The notes below the pieces were generated by a model. It saw nothing but the letters and a program-made list of their open reading frames with translations. It ran no database searches and was not told the DNA's origin. 64,000 nucleotides of DNA from Branchiostoma floridae. Lineage: Eukaryota; Chordata; Leptocardii; Amphioxiformes; Branchiostomatidae. The stretch spans positions 17,850,647 to 17,914,646 of the forward strand of contig NC_049991.1 in NCBI RefSeq assembly GCF_000003815.2. The letters run 5' to 3'. A program made the translations under genes and the position numbers. This document shows positions 61,184-64,000 of the stretch, piece by piece (position 1 is the first letter of the stretch; the number at the start of each line of letters is the position of its first letter).

Positions 61184-62901
61184 TAATAAGTGCTGGGCGT
61201 CCGGCGTATGAAAGATACTGGAGGAATGCGGTTTTGCCTACATATGGAGATCTCAGATATCTCTAGGAACAAACCTATTACCTATAACCAACGCCATCAG
61301 CCAACGATTAAAGGATATTTACATTCAAACATTTAGAACCGAAATACACAATGACAACCGGGACAAATCTTTCGGTAACAAATTACGAACCTATAGATTA
61401 TTCAAGACTATTTATAAAGAAGAAGAATATCTGATGGTGAAAAACATACAGCACAGAGTGGCTGTCACTAAACTCCGGATTAGTTGCCACAAGTTACATA
61501 TCGAAACTGGAAGGCACAACCGCACCCCTCTGCAGCATAGAGTCTGCCAATTTTGTGATCTACCACATGTAGAAGATGAACAGCATTTTATTTTACACTG
61601 TAAATTGTACCATAATGAACGGATTGTGCTTTATGAATATATCAGAAAAGAGTTCCCAATAATTATTTTGAACATCTTAATGCAACGGACAAATTTCTAT
61701 TTTTGTTGCGCCTAGACAAACCCTGTATATCAAACATTATATGTTCTTATATCTACACCTGTACAAAGAAGCGAGAAGATGTCGACCATCCTGTTAGCTT
61801 AGTACCTTCAACTAGTTAAATTGTATCCTGTTGTTTTTTCATATGTTTGTTATTCTGTTATCAGTCATGTCTGTTATCAGTGACCTGTACCTAGCCCATC
61901 GAGGCATGAATGTACAATAAAAGTCTTTCATTCATTCATATAAACCTTGCTCTCTCTTCAGAACTGAAATCGGAAATTCTATGGCTAACTTAAAATTTCA
62001 GATTTCAAATGTCAAGCACAATTTACTATTAGATGTACACAATGTACAACTGTTACTGCCACTCAGTAGCAAAACCTCTAATAACCTTTAAGTAATATCT
62101 TATACACCAAAGTTTAAGTTGTATACAAAAGTCATGTATGTGCACCAACAGACAAAAAATTAGATACTCAGCTCAAAATTTTGGTGCACAAAATGTTCAA
62201 ACATTTAGCTTGTGTACCATCCTCCAATAGCAAAAATAGATTAAGCCGGCTGTTACAATGGACAATGGTACCCAGGCTGAATTTAAAGTGCATATGCTAG
62301 CAGTGTTTCTAGCCCAGATACGTCAGACAGGTTTATAGGTGTACATGATGTTCAACCTCCCACCAATGCCTGCTCTGTCCCAAGGCTACTGTAAAATGGA
62401 GCATCCTCGCTATCTCCTGTCGCCAGGGATGAGCGCAAATTACTGGACGTCATTTCCAAAAGCTGACGGCCATGAACCTTTAAGGAGGAGGATGATGGGT
62501 TTCCTCTTTCTTGTAGACGTTCCGTGGGTCTTGAGTTATTGAGGGGAAATCTTGCTAATAGATTGGATTAGGGTGAAATTGTTGCTGTAGCGTGTGTTGT
62601 TCTGGTGGGAGGGTTGATTTCCTGGCATTTTTTCTTGATGAATATTTGGACTTCTTGAGCTTTTACAGAAATTTATCTGTGGAAGGTGTTCCCATTTAAA
62701 AAAAAAATTTCCAGGTAAATTTTATACCGATTTTGTGCGCACTTATATTACCTGCACAAAGTACAAGGCTTAGCATAAGACCAAAACAGTCAGGTTTAGA
62801 TTGATGCAGCGATAAGAATCCTGGCCACTCCAAACTTGAGGTGAACTCTATAGTATTTACTGTGTGAAAAAAAAGGTAGCCAGGATGTATTCATAATTCT
62901 A

Positions 62902-62924
62902 CATTTTAATACCAAGGAAAGCAA
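62902..62924 (+). promoter_or_regulatory. Degenerate relative of the RE1-like motif
   Basis: The stretch CATTTTAATACCAAGGAAAG matches CATTTCAGTACCAAGGACAG at 17 of 20 bases, and the following CAA is also shared with the 7443 copy. The changes hit key RE1 positions, so binding is doubtful. TTCAGTACCA occurs again 12 bases downstream. Confidence 0.3.
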
Positions 62925-64000
62925 TGCCCCTTCAGTACCACAAACTTGTCCTGATTTACATGTGTACAGACTGGGAAAGTCAGTCTTACCTCACGTCATG
63001 TGCGCTGGTTGTTGACTCGTATAACCAGTCTCAGACTGCAATGTGCCTGCGACGTTTGCATGTTACGTCATAAAATGGTTTTACTGCCTCATTGAACAGA
63101 AACAGATACGGGTACATTTTCCCTGCTGTCACATAAGAAGCATAAAAACTATTTTTAAGACAGGGTTGTAAAAGAAGATGTAGCGCCAAGGCTCTTTTAT
63201 TCAGATACAGGCACTATGTTTTCTTTACAACTCTGGTGGGGAGAGACATAAAAGTTGTTTAACAGCATTGCCAACACATGTCAGTTCTGCTGAGTAAGCC
63301 AATCTGATACAGAGTTTGAAGAGCCTGTAAAAGTCTGTGAGTGTGTCATAAAATGTTTGAAGGGTTGGAGCTACGTAATACACTCCCTGCTGGAGTGAAT
63401 GATAAGAGGACTTTACGCAGCATATATTACAAGTTGGATAGTATCAGATTGATTATATTTCAATAAAACTGTAGGTCTGTGTACATGGAAATAGTCTGTT
63501 GCATTGGGATTTATCGATTGAGCCATTACTAAGTTCACAAACATTGTCACCGATAAATGTTCTTCAAGAAAAAAGTCTCCCCTTTCAACCATATCTTTGA
63601 CATCATGTTTCAGGGCCCATCCCTCTTTCAACTTGTGTGAAAACTTAATGAATGTATATTGAAAATACAAAAAGTTAAAACTTTTTTCAACACAAATAGA
63701 AGTGGAATGAACTGTCGACCAGACCTTTAGTGAAAATATTGGCCTCTTTGTTTACATTGGAAAACTGTTGCGAATTTTCCACGATAATGCTGAGAGATGT
63801 ACACACTAGACAAACTTTCATGCTAAGTAAAAAGGCCGGTATTTGCTTATGAGCAAAATCCGCATATTTCACTCCACCATTTTGTATATGAATGACAGGG
63901 ATCTTTCCCCTTAAAAGATTGTGACAGGAGCAGAAGAAAGAAGAAGCAGAAACATTACCAATACACTATAAATTCCACTCTATACCAAACCTATAGAATG

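Larger units (their letters stand above)
59885..61940 (+). pseudogene. C-terminal half of a non-LTR retrotransposon ORF, split by a later insertion
   Basis: Before the insertion, 59885-60091 reads FCKQALNVPRPASNL and ELGRYPIQLEASLNAI. After it, about 61300-61713 reads HRVAVTKLRISCHKLHIETG, CQFCDLP and VEDEQHFILHC. These are the region after the reverse transcriptase domain (FCK..LNV...SN, ELGRYP) and the terminal CxxC...HxxxxC cluster of LINE-type polymerases. The catalytic domain is absent, and stops and frame changes make it a pseudogene. AATAAA at 61917 and a tail of ATTC units at 61928-61939 mark the 3' end, with + strand orientation. Superfamily (CR1/L2-like) is a guess. Confidence 0.75.
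57491..64000. other. Non-coding DNA after the last supported exon
   Basis: It contains a hairpin (57743-57815), a tandem duplication (59265-59590), the split LINE (59885-61940) and one degenerate RE1-like motif (62902). I see no further exon I can support. 57820-59250 and 61945-64000 look like ordinary AT-rich sequence. A single hAT-like terminus, CAGGGCTCGAATTT, occurs at about 59797 without a partner. Confidence 0.6.

Noticed and set aside
62339-62542. Open frame with a PLRRRMMG segment
   Set aside because: No usable acceptor or donor with phase 2 was found to make it the next exon of the gene.

Overview
The window looks like intronic and intergenic DNA from an invertebrate animal genome. 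It is AT-rich, has GT-AG introns of 5-12 kb, and contains transposon fragments, SINEs, minisatellites and three assembly gaps. There is no bacterial-style gene packing. The mix of hAT and Harbinger MITEs, LINE ends with short tandem tails, palindromic minisatellites and abundant 70-330 bp local tandem duplications best fits a cephalochordate (amphioxus, Branchiostoma). That assignment is inference from pattern memory, not from a database match.

Only one protein-coding gene can be supported. It lies on the + strand as four internal exons (31697-31803, 43474-43640, 51486-51698, 57452-57490), each bounded by AG and GT, with reading phases that match at all three junctions. Together they encode about 174 residues of a strongly acidic, low-complexity segment that ends in a proline-rich then basic stretch. 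First and last exons are not identified and I do not recognise the family. Exons 2 and 3 share a duplicated SESTYxEY peptide. Exon 3 is preceded by degenerate copies of its own acceptor and start, and the first visible exon is also preceded by triplicated intron sequence.

Region by region: 1-31.7 kb is non-coding. It holds tandem duplications, a clean hAT MITE with a perfect 8-bp target duplication, hAT-like and tRNA-derived elements, two foldback hairpins, three forward RE1/NRSE-like motifs plus one reverse variant, and a large foldback element whose centre is an assembly gap. The first visible intron (31.8-43.5 kb) holds hAT-end repeats, a Harbinger-type MITE, a second member of the foldback family, a LINE fragment and two arrays with palindromic cores. 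The second intron (43.6-51.5 kb) holds a LINE 3' end, an inverted repeat and a SINE. The third intron (51.7-57.5 kb) holds an inverted copy of the element seen at 9.9 kb. The 3' region (57.5-64 kb) holds a LINE pseudogene split by a TA-flanked element.

The most interesting signals are: (1) an element family with conserved GGAGGGTGTT ends joined to different perfectly palindromic tandem arrays; (2) RE1-like motifs recurring with unrelated flanks; (3) duplicated acceptor-exon junctions next to coding exons.
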